Origin: Leptospira paudalimensis
GTDB lineage: Bacteria > Spirochaetota > Leptospiria > Leptospirales > Leptospiraceae
Direction: 5' to 3'
DNA length: 64,000 bases
NCBI RefSeq assembly: GCF_026151345.1
Contig: NZ_JAMQPR010000001.1
Location: forward strand, 1,098,231-1,162,230
A program made the translations under genes and the position numbers. The notes beneath the pieces were generated by a model. It was not told where the DNA came from and ran no database searches. It saw nothing but the letters and a program-made list of their open reading frames with translations. How positions within the stretch are numbered: position 1 is the stretch's first letter; the number at the start of each line of letters is the position of its first letter. Shown here piece by piece: positions 1 to 10,073 of the stretch.

Positions 1-150
1 TAGGTAGTTTTTGAAATCTACCAATTTGTCATTGAAGTCAGCTTTTTTTTCCTTCGTGATTGCCATGTCTGTTTCATTTTCGGCAGAAAGACCTGGTTTT
101 GTCCATAAAAAACGTCGACCTGGACTAGAGTTTGCCGAAACTGGAACAGA

Positions 151-363
151 ATGGACAATACCCCCCGCAAACGAAGGGACCTGCTCGATTTACTCGACAC
201 CTACAAATACATGAACCAGGCAATTTTCTGGGATTTTTTGGATTTGGACGGTCGTTGGGACTTTGCCAATGGATGGTTGCACCTAAACCACCCTGAGGAC
301 GAGTGGAGGGTTCGTGCATCGGAACAATTCCCCCCAATCCGCCCAGAAGGCACAGACCACTAA
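151..363 (+). CDS. short hypothetical protein (70 aa), possibly the 3' part of a broken gene
   Basis: Reads as a plausible soluble protein rich in Asp, Trp and Phe (centre LDLLDTYKYMNQAIFWDF) ending in PIRPEGTDH. No family is recognised. The start ATG at 151 lacks a clear ribosome binding site. Another frame, open from a TTG at 11 to 214, begins with a signal-peptide-like stretch (SAFFSFVIAMSVSFSA). A secreted protein frameshifted near 150-200 is therefore possible. Treat both gene and start as uncertain. Confidence 0.35.
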   Translation: MDNTPRKRRDLLDLLDTYKYMNQAIFWDFLDLDGRWDFANGWLHLNHPEDEWRVRASEQFPPIRPEGTDH

Positions 364-522
364 TCCTGTTTTTTTAAGATTCAGATCCATCAATTTCTCG
401 ACCGAAACGATGTCTCTTGTGGGATATTTGGGAAAAAGAATGATTGGATAAAAAGTGGGGTAGGCTTTCTCTCCAAGACTCGTGTTTAGCCTTGGAGATT
501 TGGAACAGAATACAATGTTTGC
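364..522. other. intergenic region with one hairpin
   Basis: No gene seen. A 7-bp perfect stem (CTCCAAG 471-477 with CTTGGAG 491-497) lies downstream of the minus-strand gene that ends at 523. It lacks a T tract, so terminator function is only a guess. Confidence 0.3.
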
Positions 523-1377
523 TTAGTAAGTAATTTTTAAATCAGAGATATCAATGAACTTACGGAATAACAAACTGTTTGTTGGTTTTTTTGTATCAAA
601 CACGAGAACTGCTACTTTGTTAAAACTCAGGAAATTTGGTCTGTACTGAGTGTAGTGGTGGCTTGTAATCGTTGTCTTGTATTTGTTATTGTAAATCGTA
701 TACGTGTGTTTTGGTAACGTTTCGTGTACTTGACGCTTTTTTTCATCAGCAGTTTGGGCCACGTAGTTATAAATCACTTGTTTTTCTTTTGAAGGTCCAG
801 TTTCACCAAACAGAGTGAAGGGGAGTGCCTTCGCATTGTTTTTACAAAGATAATCAACTACTTCAGTAAATGTAGGTTCTGGCATTTCTGCTTCAAAACC
901 AGCAAAATGGCGTTTTTCCATTTCTGCTTTTTTCTTTGCATATGTTTCTTCACCCCAAATTTCTTTCGCAGTGAAAGGAGTTGGCATGATGTTAGAGAAG
1001 TATAATGTTCGTTCGTCTTTTTCAGGGTCTGCTTTACGCCAAGCAGGGTAAGGAACAAGTCTTCTTTCATCTTGGTTCACTCGGTCCCCTTCAAAACCAG
1101 CTAATACAAAAATCGAATATTCATTGTCTTCTGGAACTCTTGATTCCAATTCTATTTGGACATCTAAAAATTCGCCTTTCCCTGTGTCTGCATGTCGTCT
1201 AACAAAACTTACGTTCTTTAAACGGATCCTTGCATCATACATGGATAGTGGATATAAGTCCCTATTGTCCTTGGAAGACGCCGCGGAAACTTGTGTCCCT
1301 TGTTGGTTCCCTGATTCTTGGGCAAAAAGTGCACAAGTGAGGAGGGTGAATGAAAGAGCGAATATTGTTTTGTTCAT
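523..1377 (-). CDS. secreted hypothetical protein (284 aa)
   Basis: The N-terminus has a short basic start, a hydrophobic core (IFALSFTLLTCALFA) and an Ala-x-Ala-like end followed by QESGNQQG, a typical type I signal peptide, so the protein is probably periplasmic or exported. The mature part is hydrophilic and rich in Lys, Glu and Tyr with no recognised domain. It stands alone: the next minus-strand gene (panD) starts at 1799, so it lies 65 bp downstream of panD's stop and could share its transcript. Gene reality is well supported by length and signal peptide; function is unknown. Confidence 0.75.
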   Translation of the reverse strand: MNKTIFALSFTLLTCALFAQESGNQQGTQVSAASSKDNRDLYPLSMYDARIRLKNVSFVRRHADTGKGEFLDVQIELESRVPEDNEYSIFVLAGFEGDRVNQDERRLVPYPAWRKADPEKDERTLYFSNIMPTPFTAKEIWGEETYAKKKAEMEKRHFAGFEAEMPEPTFTEVVDYLCKNNAKALPFTLFGETGPSKEKQVIYNYVAQTADEKKRQVHETLPKHTYTIYNNKYKTTITSHHYTQYRPNFLSFNKVAVLVFDTKKPTNSLLFRKFIDISDLKITY

Positions 1378-1442
1378 GTTCCGACTACCAATTTGGTTTA
1401 TACAGTTAGTATCGAAGAAATGCCCTAGAAAAATTAGGGAAA

Positions 1443-1799
1443 TTAGGCTTTTTTCGGCCGATTGTTCTCATCCACGAAGACAACTTTCGGTTTGTAGTCG
1501 CTTGGGAGCTCCTTTTCTTCCACTTGGCCATAAGTGATGATGATGACCTTGTCCCCTTTCATCCCAAGCCGTGCTGCAGCTCCATTCAAACAAATGGTTC
1601 CCGAACCCCTTTCTCCCACGATGAGGTAGGTTTCGAATCTGGCACCGTTATTCACGTTCACCACGCTCACTTGTTCATACGGTTTCATACCGGCCATTTC
1701 CATTAAGTCTAGGTCAACAGTGAGACTACCTTCGTAGTGGAGTTCAGCCTCGGTAACGACGGCTCTATGGATTTTGCCTTTGCAAACAGTGATGATCAT
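1443..1799 (-). CDS. panD: aspartate 1-decarboxylase
   Basis: Converts L-aspartate to beta-alanine for pantothenate and coenzyme A synthesis, in the cytoplasm. The protein is 118 aa, normal for the family. The proenzyme self-cleavage site is visible as Y22-E-G24-S25: cleavage between Gly24 and Ser25 generates the pyruvoyl cofactor at Ser25. Other family features present are K9, the segment [11 protein letters not shown] and the C-terminal [10 protein letters not shown]. The start codon overlaps the stop of the upstream Panacea-domain gene by 4 bp (ATGA type), so the two are probably translationally coupled in one operon. Confidence 0.96.
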   Translation of the reverse strand: MIITVCKGKIHRAVVTEAELHYEGSLTVDLDLMEMAGMKPYEQVSVVNVNNGARFETYLIVGERGSGTICLNGAAARLGMKGDKVIIITYGQVEEKELPSDYKPKVVFVDENNRPKKA

Positions 1800-2329
1800 T
1801 CTGACCTCTCAAATAAAACTCTAAACATTTTGCCCGATAGATTCAAAAGGCTTTTTTGTACAAGGATGTGGATTTTCGTATTGATCCTTGCGACTGAAAA
1901 CGGAATGGAATCAAATAGGGGGGTAACGACATAATTTTCATATAAATTGGGATAATGGCGGTTTTCGTCTACCACTCGTCCCCGGAAGGCTTCCACAACT
2001 TTCATCATCACTCGTTTTTCTTCCCTAGAAAGGATGAGTCCTTCCATTGGTTTGAGAAAACGTAGGGCAAATCCTTGGATACCGTTCCCTTCAATCTTCG
2101 GAACTACATCGATATGGCCTTTCTCTTTTAAAAACAAAAGGGCTTCGTTCAGTTTGACGGGGTAAGGTGAGTCTTCTAAGTGGATATAGTCTCCTCTTGT
2201 GATCATTTCCGCATGTTTTTGGAAATGAACACCATCCGAATAGTAAAGGAGCTTCGCCAAATCCAAGCGGGCTCTTCCATTCGGTGATTTTTCGAGGATC
2301 CAAAGGATCGCATGCAAAAGTTTCTCCAT
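1796..2329 (-). CDS. Panacea (DUF4065 / SocA-like) domain protein
   Basis: About 177 aa with the DUF4065/Panacea pattern: an N-terminal helix ([12 protein letters not shown]), then the hallmark [18 protein letters not shown], then a mixed C-terminal part. Family members include SocA, a proteolytic adaptor/antitoxin, and many antitoxins of diverse toxin-antitoxin pairs. No toxin is adjacent here; the partner gene is panD, which overlaps it by 4 bp downstream. An upstream in-frame TTG at 2332 could also serve as start; I prefer ATG 2329. Its 5' end overlaps the divergently transcribed lipB by about 18 bp. Family assignment is fairly sure, role is not. Confidence 0.75.
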   Translation of the reverse strand: MEKLLHAILWILEKSPNGRARLDLAKLLYYSDGVHFQKHAEMITRGDYIHLEDSPYPVKLNEALLFLKEKGHIDVVPKIEGNGIQGFALRFLKPMEGLILSREEKRVMMKVVEAFRGRVVDENRHYPNLYENYVVTPLFDSIPFSVARINTKIHILVQKSLLNLSGKMFRVLFERSE

Positions 2330-2968
2330 CAAAAAGGACTACCTTCCTATCTGTTTCCTTCAATTGTTCCGTACCAACGATACTTGGATTTCCAGGAAAA
2401 TGCCAGGAAAAATCGAAGAGAATCCATGCTCTTTTTAGAACACAGTCCATGTTTGACAGGGGGCATAGGTGCGAAAGCGGAAAATCTTTTGGTACCGGAG
2501 GTGAGACTTAAGGAACTTGGTGTGGACTTTGTCAGTCTGCCAAGAGGTGGGGATTTTACCGCCCATGAACCAGGGCAAATTGTCGGTTACCTCCACATTG
2601 ATTTAAAAAAAAGGGGATTAAGTTTAGGAGATTTTTTGAGAAACTTGAACGAAAGTTTGGTGGTCGCTGTAAAAGATACTTGGGGTTTGGAGGTGGAAGA
2701 GAATCCAAAGTCACCAGGTTTGTATACGAAGGATTCGAAGAAAAAACTGATCTCAGAAGGGATTTATGCCAAATCTTATTTCACAAGTTTTGGTTTTGCC
2801 TTAAATGGAATCAATTCCCTCTTTACCTTTTCTCTCATCAACCCATGTGGGGCGAGGTCTGAGGACATGGTTTCTTTATCTGCCTTGGGACTTTCCGAAG
2901 GGTATCCCGAAAAACGAAAAGAATTTGTGTACCGATTCTCAAAACACTTCCTCTCCCTTCTCCCATAA
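2312..2968 (+). CDS. lipB: octanoyltransferase (lipoate biosynthesis)
   Basis: Transfers octanoyl groups from acyl carrier protein to lipoyl domains, the first step of endogenous lipoate synthesis. 218 aa, normal length. Family motifs in order: LFLEHSPCLTGG (about 40-51), RGGDFTAHEPGQIVGYLHID (78-97), the Lys-bearing KKKLISEG (143-150), and INPCG with the presumed catalytic Cys179. The usual HG before ALN is SFG here (F160). The start ATG 2312 has an AAAGGA-type ribosome binding site; both site and start lie inside the divergent Panacea gene. No other in-frame start fits the conserved N-terminus. Confidence 0.9.
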   Translation: MQKFLHQKGLPSYLFPSIVPYQRYLDFQENARKNRRESMLFLEHSPCLTGGIGAKAENLLVPEVRLKELGVDFVSLPRGGDFTAHEPGQIVGYLHIDLKKRGLSLGDFLRNLNESLVVAVKDTWGLEVEENPKSPGLYTKDSKKKLISEGIYAKSYFTSFGFALNGINSLFTFSLINPCGARSEDMVSLSALGLSEGYPEKRKEFVYRFSKHFLSLLP

Positions 2969-3024
2969 CCTCGAATTTCTTATGTCCTTTTTATGGATTT
3001 GGCCGAAAAGTAAAAGGGGGATCC

Positions 3025-4014
3025 ATGAAATATTCACGTTTTTTTCTATCCTTTATACTCTTTTTTATCCTCTCGGAAACCCTTGCGCTGAGTGGGGTGG
3101 TTTGGACATTTTATGAGTCCTTACAAAATGCACTTGTCCAAGAACAGTTTATTTCTGACCACAGAGCAAGGGACTTAAGCCTTGCACTCGCAAAAAGTGC
3201 AGAGCAAAGATTGAATAACGATGGTTATGTGGAAATTGAAAAGATGTTCCATCGTTATGTGGAACAATCAAAAAATGATCCAGAAGAGTTTCGTTTTTTA
3301 AAGATTAGTTTGTATGCTCCTGATGCCACATTGCTTGTTTCCACTGATACAATTTATACTTTGGAAGAACTCCGAAAACGAAAACCTGATGAAGAGTTAG
3401 CAAAATCTACATTCTTTCGTAAGGGCATTCGAATGAAAAAATGGGAATGGTCTGAGCCAGAAAACGGTGAAAATCCGATTCTCAATTCCAAACGAGATCC
3501 GAAAGTTCGAGATGGTTTTGAATGGGTTTTAAACTACCTTCCATTAGCAAAATCAAATACAGTTCGTTTGACAACACCATTGTACAAACCAGGTACTTTG
3601 GATGTATCGGGACTTGTGATCCTTGTGTATGAACGTGGGAATTTAGGTTTATTATTTCAAAACCAATGGAAACTTGTGGAATGGATGGTATTGAACTACT
3701 TACTGATTGCACTTGTTGTGAGTTTACTCCTAACTGGGGCATTTGTTGTGTATTCCTTAGTCCTTACAAAAGACCAGTTAACTGAAAAAGAATCAGGGGA
3801 AACCTTACCTTTTGTTCAGAAAAAAACATTAGAACCAGTGGAAAGTTCCATCCAAGCCGTGAGTGAAGTGCAGGAAGAAAATCCATCTATAGAAGGTAAT
3901 GCAACAATTCCTTCACCCGATGTTGAAGTACTGCCTGGTGGACCGGTGATTGACCAAATGAATGATCGGCCAAATGAAACAAATACAGTTAGAGATGCAA
4001 TTTTCTTAGGATAA
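3025..4014 (+). CDS. membrane-anchored sensor-like protein (329 aa)
   Basis: Two membrane segments (about residues 5-27 and 220-246) flank a roughly 190-residue extracytoplasmic domain whose layout resembles periplasmic ligand-sensing (Cache-type) domains. The remaining 80 residues are a hydrophilic, Pro/Glu-rich cytoplasmic tail with no signalling domain. A strong ribosome binding site (AGGGGG) precedes ATG 3025. The STAS gene starts 3 bp after its stop and murJ follows 11 bp after that, so the three form one operon. I infer a regulatory or scaffold protein acting with the STAS partner; no family is certain. Confidence 0.7.
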   Translation: MKYSRFFLSFILFFILSETLALSGVVWTFYESLQNALVQEQFISDHRARDLSLALAKSAEQRLNNDGYVEIEKMFHRYVEQSKNDPEEFRFLKISLYAPDATLLVSTDTIYTLEELRKRKPDEELAKSTFFRKGIRMKKWEWSEPENGENPILNSKRDPKVRDGFEWVLNYLPLAKSNTVRLTTPLYKPGTLDVSGLVILVYERGNLGLLFQNQWKLVEWMVLNYLLIALVVSLLLTGAFVVYSLVLTKDQLTEKESGETLPFVQKKTLEPVESSIQAVSEVQEENPSIEGNATIPSPDVEVLPGGPVIDQMNDRPNETNTVRDAIFLG

Positions 4015-4017
4015 ATT

Positions 4018-4893
4018 ATGGAATCAAAAGACAAAGTATTTTCCATTCAATTAAAAGGTGGTTTAGACGGAAGTAGTGCTGATGATTTTTATCGTTACTT
4101 CGAATCACAATTGAACAAAGGGTATCGAAAATTTTTATTCCAATTAGGATCACTTGAATTCATCACATCGAATGGAATTAGTACCCTTGTCAAAATTCAC
4201 AAACAGATTGTGAAATCAAATGCAGTGTATGCGATTTATGGATTAAAATCGGAAGTAGAAGATGTATTAAAATTGGTAGGTCTTTTTGATAAATTTCCTA
4301 TCTTTCGAAGTCATAATGCGGCTGAATCCTTCTTATTGCAGATGGATGTTTCTGGAATGGAACCAAGTACAAAAGAACCTACTTCCCATTCACAAACTTT
4401 CGATCATAAAAAACTGGGAGAGGAAACAAAATCAGAAACTAACAAAATCCGATTTTATTTTTCAGGTAAGTCGAGAGAAGACGGAAAATCGAACCTAGAG
4501 AAAGAACCTGTTTCTACTTTAGAATCTTTGAAAGACGAAACATCTGAAACAAAAACCACTCCTTCTCCCATGGAAGTTGTACTCGAAGAAAAAATAAACC
4601 AACTCCGATTGGAAATCAAAGAATCATTGAGTTCCGAATTGGAAAGACGATTTTCCCATTATAAATCAGGAACTTCCGTAGTTGAGTCGACCCAATTGGA
4701 TAAAATTCCAAATTACATCCAATCGAAAACCAAACAATTGGAGACTGTCGAAAGGATCATCCAATGTGAAGTGTGTGGGACAAGGCTAAGGTTATTTAAA
4801 TTTGGTAAACATGAATGTCCAAGTTGTAAAACGCAGTTCCAGTTGAGTCCCAACGGTTCTATCCGTTTTCTTGAAAAATTAAATCCAATCTAA
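4018..4893 (+). CDS. STAS-domain protein with C-terminal zinc ribbon
   Basis: Residues 1-108 fit a STAS domain (anti-sigma-factor-antagonist fold): a beta-rich start, then the FLFQLGSLEFITSNGISTL segment that in the family carries the phosphorylatable Ser, and the closing KLVGLFDKFPIF. A long charged, low-complexity linker with coiled-coil potential follows. The C-terminus carries CEVCG...CPSCK, a four-cysteine zinc ribbon. The gene lies 3 bp after the membrane sensor gene and 11 bp before murJ. A protein-protein switch role in envelope or stress control is inferred; the STAS plus ribbon layout is not a standard one I recognise. Confidence 0.8.
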   Translation: MESKDKVFSIQLKGGLDGSSADDFYRYFESQLNKGYRKFLFQLGSLEFITSNGISTLVKIHKQIVKSNAVYAIYGLKSEVEDVLKLVGLFDKFPIFRSHNAAESFLLQMDVSGMEPSTKEPTSHSQTFDHKKLGEETKSETNKIRFYFSGKSREDGKSNLEKEPVSTLESLKDETSETKTTPSPMEVVLEEKINQLRLEIKESLSSELERRFSHYKSGTSVVESTQLDKIPNYIQSKTKQLETVERIIQCEVCGTRLRLFKFGKHECPSCKTQFQLSPNGSIRFLEKLNPI

Positions 4894-4904
4894 AATCTGG
4901 TCGT

Positions 4905-6536
4905 ATGACAAACAAAGTCCCTGGGAACGAATCGAGTACAAAACGATCCCTTGCTTTATCTTTTTATACATTCTTATCAAGAATTTTAGGGCTCATCCGT
5001 GACCACTTTATGGCTGTTAGTTTTGGAACAGGAATGGTGGCATCTGCCTTTAGTGTTGCTTACAGACTTCCCAATATGTTTCGAAACCTCCTGGCAGAAG
5101 GAACCTTAAGCCAATCCTTTATGCCTATTTTTTCCGAGTACGAAAAAATGGGTGTGATGGAAGCTCGTGTGATGGCAGGAACTGTCCTTAGTTTTCTATT
5201 CCTTTGTTTGTCACTTTTTGTGGCCTTTTTTTGGCTATTTGCGGCTCAGTTTTTGCCCACTCTTGTGGGTGGTACACCCGAATATGGGAATTTGGTAGTA
5301 GAACTTTCGTTAGTTCTATTTTTTCTCATCATGACAGCAAGTTTATCTTCGATTTTTATGTCGATTTCGAACTCACATCACAAATATTTTGTTCCCTCAT
5401 TATCCCCGATCATCCTTAACTTTAGTTATTTGGCAGTATTTCTGTTTGTGTTTCCCTTTTACCATGAAATTAAGGACCGAGTGTTTTACCTTGCCTACGG
5501 GATTGTTTGTGGTGGGGTATTACAACTCCTTGTGCAAGGATGGTTTGTTTACAAAAATGGATTTGGTCCCATCTTTCGTTTGGATTTCAAACACCCAGCC
5601 ATCAAAAAAATTTTTAAACTCATGTTACCTGCGGCCCTTGGCGGGAGTTTTTACCAAATTGGACTCCTTGTGGATATCTTTCTTGCCAACTACATACAAA
5701 ACCAAAACCCAGGACTTGGTGCTGTTGTTAGTTTGGATTATTCCCAGAGGCTCGTCCAACTCCCCACAGGGATCATTGGAGTTGCTCTTGCGACTACCAT
5801 CCTTCCTTCTTTACTCAAAGATTTAAGAGAAGGAAGGGAAGAAAATGTTCCTAAAGAAATTGCGGATGTATTATCGTTTGCATTTTTTTTGACACTACCA
5901 GCAAGCATTGGTTTGGCGGTTCTTGGAGAAACGGTTTTGGATTCTATCTATTACGGGGGACGTTGGGACCATCTTGCGACACTCACCGCATTTTTCCCAC
6001 TCGTGTTTTATTCACTTGCGATCCCATTTTACAGCATCAACAAAGTACTTGTTTCTTCCTATTATGCATTTTCCGATACAAAAACTCCACTTCGTATCCA
6101 ATTGATTTCTTTTGTTTTAAGTGTGGTTGTGAGTATTAGTTTGATGTTTTTTTTAAAACACTCTGCTATTGCCCTTGCATCAGCCTTAAGTGCAATTGTG
6201 ACCTCATCTCTATTATTGTATTATTTAAAAGCACACCAAGTACGAATTCCTTTTGTGACTGTTGGGAAACGAATTTTGAAAATGGTACCTGCACTCTTTG
6301 GACTTTTCTTTTGGCTTTTGTTTTCAGAATGGGTGATCAAACCAAACTTACAAAATTGGGGAACCAACACACTTGGTCTGAGTTATGCCAATCTCAGTCG
6401 TTTGAGTTTATCTCTTTCGATGGTTCCTGCGGTTATTTTGTATTTTGGAATTGCTACTTACACTGGCCTTTCGGAATCCGAAATCATTTTGGGTAGGTTC
6501 CTACGAAGGTGGAAACAAAAAAAGGAAAACAAATAA
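4905..6536 (+). CDS. murJ: lipid II flippase MurJ (MviN family)
   Basis: Inner-membrane flippase of the MOP superfamily that moves lipid-linked peptidoglycan precursor across the cytoplasmic membrane. 543 aa with about 14 hydrophobic segments. The N-terminal family signature is clear: FLSRILGLIRDHFMAVSFG followed by AYRLPNMFRNLLAEGTLSQS. The SYRLPN/LLAEGAL block is diagnostic for MurJ. It is the last gene of the sensor / STAS / murJ operon, followed directly by a strong hairpin terminator. The start ATG 4905 follows the STAS stop by 11 bp. Confidence 0.95.
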   Translation: MTNKVPGNESSTKRSLALSFYTFLSRILGLIRDHFMAVSFGTGMVASAFSVAYRLPNMFRNLLAEGTLSQSFMPIFSEYEKMGVMEARVMAGTVLSFLFLCLSLFVAFFWLFAAQFLPTLVGGTPEYGNLVVELSLVLFFLIMTASLSSIFMSISNSHHKYFVPSLSPIILNFSYLAVFLFVFPFYHEIKDRVFYLAYGIVCGGVLQLLVQGWFVYKNGFGPIFRLDFKHPAIKKIFKLMLPAALGGSFYQIGLLVDIFLANYIQNQNPGLGAVVSLDYSQRLVQLPTGIIGVALATTILPSLLKDLREGREENVPKEIADVLSFAFFLTLPASIGLAVLGETVLDSIYYGGRWDHLATLTAFFPLVFYSLAIPFYSINKVLVSSYYAFSDTKTPLRIQLISFVLSVVVSISLMFFLKHSAIALASALSAIVTSSLLLYYLKAHQVRIPFVTVGKRILKMVPALFGLFFWLLFSEWVIKPNLQNWGTNTLGLSYANLSRLSLSLSMVPAVILYFGIATYTGLSESEIILGRFLRRWKQKKENK

Positions 6537-6579
6537 AAAACCTGCCATCCGCATGAGAGTAGACAGGTTTTTTTTTTTT
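6535..6579. terminator. bidirectional rho-independent terminator between murJ and ileS
   Basis: Stem AAAAAACCTG (6535-6544) pairs with CAGGTTTTTT (from 6564), with an A tract on the left and a 13-T tract on the right. It ends murJ on the plus strand and can also serve ileS, whose stop is at 6621 on the minus strand. Confidence 0.85.
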
Positions 6580-6620
6580 GCTGAGCTTAATTTCTGTATT
6601 CTGAAATCAATCTCCTAACT

Positions 6621-9371
6621 TTATTTAGGGGAAAGTTTTGAAACCACTTCCTCACAACGTTTGCACAAAGTTCCTTCTTTTTCTGAAACATGGCGCCAAC
6701 ATCTTGGACACTCTTCGTGGTGAGGTTTTCGAATTTGGATGGTTCCCGTTTCTCCTTTCCATTCCGAAAATACTTCACTGATTTCTTTTTGGTCAAACGT
6801 TACTTCCGATACCACAAAGAATAAACTCAGGTCGTCTTTGGTAAACTTTGAGTCTTTTAAAGATCCAGTAGAAAGTAAAACTTCTGCTTCAAGGGACTTA
6901 CCCAGTTTTCCGAGTTTCCTTGCTTCCTCTAAGGCTTTTTGGACATCTTCCTTTGTTGCAAACACAGGTTTGAATTCTGCTTCAAGGGATTCATCCACCC
7001 ATTCGCTTAGGTCAGAAAAATCGGTATAAAAAACAGAATCTTTTTTCCCAAAGGTAGACCAAACTTCTTCGGTGGTAAAGGAAAGGATAGGTGCAAGAAG
7101 TTTGGAGAGCACTTCCAAAATCACTGCGAGTGTGTATTCAGAAGAACGTCTTGTTTTGGATTCTTTCGCATCACAATACATACGATCACGAATGATTTCA
7201 AAGTAATCTTGTGATAAATCTACCGTACAGAACACAAGCACCTTGTGGTACACTTGGTGGAACTGGTAGGTTTCATATAGTTTTTTCACTTCTTCATTGA
7301 GTTTTGCTAGTTTGTGAAGGTAGTACCTGTCAATGGTTTCTAGGTCATCTTTTTTCAGATTCCATTCGAGTGTTGAGGCACTTGTATTTCCCAGTAAATA
7401 CCGGAAGGTATTACGGATTTTACGATAGGCTTCTGAGACAGTTTTGATCGAGTCTTTTCCGATTTTCACATCATCCCTGAAGTCTTGTGTGCTCACCCAA
7501 AGTCGTAAAATATCAGCACCGTATTGGTTGATGATATCGGTTGTTGGATTGATTACGTTGCCAAGAGACTTGGACATAGCATGTCCTTTTTCATCCAACA
7601 CATACCCATGGGTAAGAACGGATTTATAAGGGGGAGTTTTACGGATGGCCATGGATGGCCAAAGTGAAGATTGGAACCAACCTCTATGTTGGTCCGAACC
7701 TTCCAAATACAAATCAGCTGGTTCTTTTCCAATGGAATCACCAAACACAGCAAAGCTGGAAACACCAGAATCAAACCAAACATCTAGGATGTCTTTGTCT
7801 TGTTTGAGATCATCTGATCCACATTTGTTACATTTTGTCCCTGGTGGAAGTAAGTCTTTTGCTTCTTTTTCATACCAAACTTCGATTCCTTCTTGTTTCA
7901 CAATTTGGATGAAGTGTTGGATGGTTTTGTCATCCAAATGGGTCTGTCCACAAGACTTACAAGTAAAGGAAGGGATTGGTACTCCCCAATTCCTTTGTCT
8001 CGACAAACACCAGTCAGGTCTTGATTCCACCATGGAACGAATCCTTGTGATCCCCCAATCAGGAATCCACTGCACTTTGTCAATGGCCTTCAGTGATTCT
8101 TCACGGAGACCATTATGGTCGATAGAAAAAAACCATTGTGGTGTGGCACGGAAGATGAGTGGTTTTTTACTCCTCCAACTATGAGGGTAGGAGTGAGTGA
8201 ATTCAGAAAAATGGACAAGGGCATTTTTTTCTCGGAGTAGTTCTACAATCTTTGGATTTGCATCCCAAATTTTTACACCCTTCATCATTTCGAACTCGTC
8301 CGTATAACGGCCGTAATCATCTACTGGGGAAAGGGTAGGAAGTCCTGCAGCCGTTCCCACACGATAATCGTCTGTTCCATGTCCTGGTGCTGTGTGTACA
8401 CAACCAGTTCCTGCATCGAGTGTGACATGGTTTCCAAAAAGGGGAATGGATTCTCGTTCTAAAAAGGGATGGAGGAATACAATCTGTTTTAAGTCGGCAT
8501 TGGATAGGGATTTGATTTTGGTAAGAGTGATCCCTGTTTTTTGTTCCACTGCTTCTTTTAATCCATCAGCAAGAATGAGTCGGCCATGGTTGTCTGATTG
8601 GAAAAGAGAGTAGGGTAGTTCTTCGTTAAAACAAATTGCAAGGTTTGCTGGGAGTGTCCAAGGAGTTGTTGTCCAGATCAGGCAATATGTATCGGTCTCA
8701 CCTTTCACAGCAAACTTAACATAAATGGAAGGAGAGACATGGTTTTGGTATTCGATCTCTGCTTCCGCATGGGCCGTTGCCAAATCAATACACCAATACA
8801 CAGGTTTTTTTCCTTTGTAGATGTAACCTTTTTCAAATAGAGAACCAAAGACTTCCACAATCCTTGCTTCAAATTCAGGAGCCATGGTGAGGTATTTGTG
8901 ATCCTCATCCCAAAAACAAAGGAAACGATTTAAGTCTTCTCCTTGTTTGCCAACAAACTCGGCTGCATACTCTCTGCATTTTTTTCGAAGATCACTTGGG
9001 CTTGTGTTCCTTGCTTCTTTTCCAAGATTCTTTAACACCTGTACTTCGATGGGAAGTCCATGGCAATCCCAACCAGGGATCATATCCGTTTGGAAACCAG
9101 AAAGGGTTTTTGATTTAATAATGATGTCTTTTAAAATTTTATTGAGAGAGTGGCCAACATGGAAATTACCATTCGCATACGGAGGCCCGTCATGCAAAAC
9201 AAAGGATGGTTTGTTTTTTCGAATTTCTCTCATCTTTTGGAACACTTTTTCTGTTTTCCAAATTTGGATTTGGCCTGGCTCACGTTTTGCCAGGTCGGCT
9301 TTCATGGGAAAATTGGTCTCAGGAAGGAGAACTGTTTTAGAATAAGGATTTTCCGTTTCTGGTTTGGCCAT
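6621..9371 (-). CDS. ileS: isoleucine--tRNA ligase
   Basis: Class I aminoacyl-tRNA synthetase charging tRNA-Ile in the cytoplasm. 916 aa, the usual bacterial length. Visible: the DGPPYANG block then HVGH (71-74, the HIGH motif), the editing (CP1) domain with [11 protein letters not shown], the [13 protein letters not shown] block, the KMSKS-type AMSKS near residue 600, and a C-terminal zinc site (CPRCW...CKRC). ATG 9371 gives the family's expected N-terminus. The LRR lipoprotein gene upstream ends at 10060 on the same strand, with a gap of about 60 bp. Confidence 0.98.
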   Translation of the reverse strand: MAKPETENPYSKTVLLPETNFPMKADLAKREPGQIQIWKTEKVFQKMREIRKNKPSFVLHDGPPYANGNFHVGHSLNKILKDIIIKSKTLSGFQTDMIPGWDCHGLPIEVQVLKNLGKEARNTSPSDLRKKCREYAAEFVGKQGEDLNRFLCFWDEDHKYLTMAPEFEARIVEVFGSLFEKGYIYKGKKPVYWCIDLATAHAEAEIEYQNHVSPSIYVKFAVKGETDTYCLIWTTTPWTLPANLAICFNEELPYSLFQSDNHGRLILADGLKEAVEQKTGITLTKIKSLSNADLKQIVFLHPFLERESIPLFGNHVTLDAGTGCVHTAPGHGTDDYRVGTAAGLPTLSPVDDYGRYTDEFEMMKGVKIWDANPKIVELLREKNALVHFSEFTHSYPHSWRSKKPLIFRATPQWFFSIDHNGLREESLKAIDKVQWIPDWGITRIRSMVESRPDWCLSRQRNWGVPIPSFTCKSCGQTHLDDKTIQHFIQIVKQEGIEVWYEKEAKDLLPPGTKCNKCGSDDLKQDKDILDVWFDSGVSSFAVFGDSIGKEPADLYLEGSDQHRGWFQSSLWPSMAIRKTPPYKSVLTHGYVLDEKGHAMSKSLGNVINPTTDIINQYGADILRLWVSTQDFRDDVKIGKDSIKTVSEAYRKIRNTFRYLLGNTSASTLEWNLKKDDLETIDRYYLHKLAKLNEEVKKLYETYQFHQVYHKVLVFCTVDLSQDYFEIIRDRMYCDAKESKTRRSSEYTLAVILEVLSKLLAPILSFTTEEVWSTFGKKDSVFYTDFSDLSEWVDESLEAEFKPVFATKEDVQKALEEARKLGKLGKSLEAEVLLSTGSLKDSKFTKDDLSLFFVVSEVTFDQKEISEVFSEWKGETGTIQIRKPHHEECPRCWRHVSEKEGTLCKRCEEVVSKLSPK

Positions 9372-9430
9372 AGTAAGACCAGTGTTTGAACTCTAGGCCA
9401 AAGAGAAAACGGAAAAAATAATCAAATTGT

Positions 9431-10060
9431 TTATAGTTTTACGCGAACTTTCGGTAACTCGTCTCGCAGTCGTGCAACATCAGATTTCTCCAAAAGAGTT
9501 TTTTGTAAGATGAGTTGTTTCAAAAAGGAAAGTTTTGCCAAGTTTTTAGGGAGAGTTTTGTACTCTCTCATGAGGCTTAGGTCAAGGATTTCCAAAGAAG
9601 GGAGGTTTGCGATCACTTCCACGTCCGCTTCTGTTAGTTGCACTTTCGTTTCGTCTAGTGCCAGGGTTTTTAGATGTTTTAATTTTGAAATGACTGGGGG
9701 GATTTCTTTCAGTTCGGTTCTGCCAAGTAGTAATACTTCCAAGTTTTCCAAATTTCCCAGTTCTTCCGGAAGAGTTGTGAGTGGGTTTCCAAAAAGATTG
9801 AGAATCTTCAGTTGTTTTAAGTTTCCAATCTCTTTTGGTAATGCAGTGAGTGAATCGTATTGGAGGGTGAGTTCTTCTACGTTGTTTAGGTTTCCTATCG
9901 AAGTTGGTAAAACTCCTACTTCTTTATTGGAAAGATTGAGGACTCGGTCTTCTTTGTGTTCTTCAAACCAAATGTTTGCATCCACCACTTCCTTTTTACA
10001 ACCAAAGGAAAACAAAACTGCTAGGAACAAATAATAAATGGGAAAAACATTCAACTTCAT
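9431..10060 (-). CDS. leucine-rich-repeat lipoprotein
   Basis: The signal peptide ends in a lipobox (LFSFGC, Cys about 21), so a lipid-anchored envelope protein is predicted. The mature part holds about six LRR units of roughly 23 residues with the pattern LxxLxLxxNxLxxLPxxIGNL, e.g. LKILNLFGNPLTTLPEELG. LRR proteins are expanded in Leptospira and generally mediate protein or host/surface contacts; the ligand is unknown. The large gene that starts at 12293 ends 13 bp upstream, so the two are probably co-transcribed. Confidence 0.88.
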   Translation of the reverse strand: MKLNVFPIYYLFLAVLFSFGCKKEVVDANIWFEEHKEDRVLNLSNKEVGVLPTSIGNLNNVEELTLQYDSLTALPKEIGNLKQLKILNLFGNPLTTLPEELGNLENLEVLLLGRTELKEIPPVISKLKHLKTLALDETKVQLTEADVEVIANLPSLEILDLSLMREYKTLPKNLAKLSFLKQLILQKTLLEKSDVARLRDELPKVRVKL

Positions 10061-10073
10061 AAGACCAGAATTT

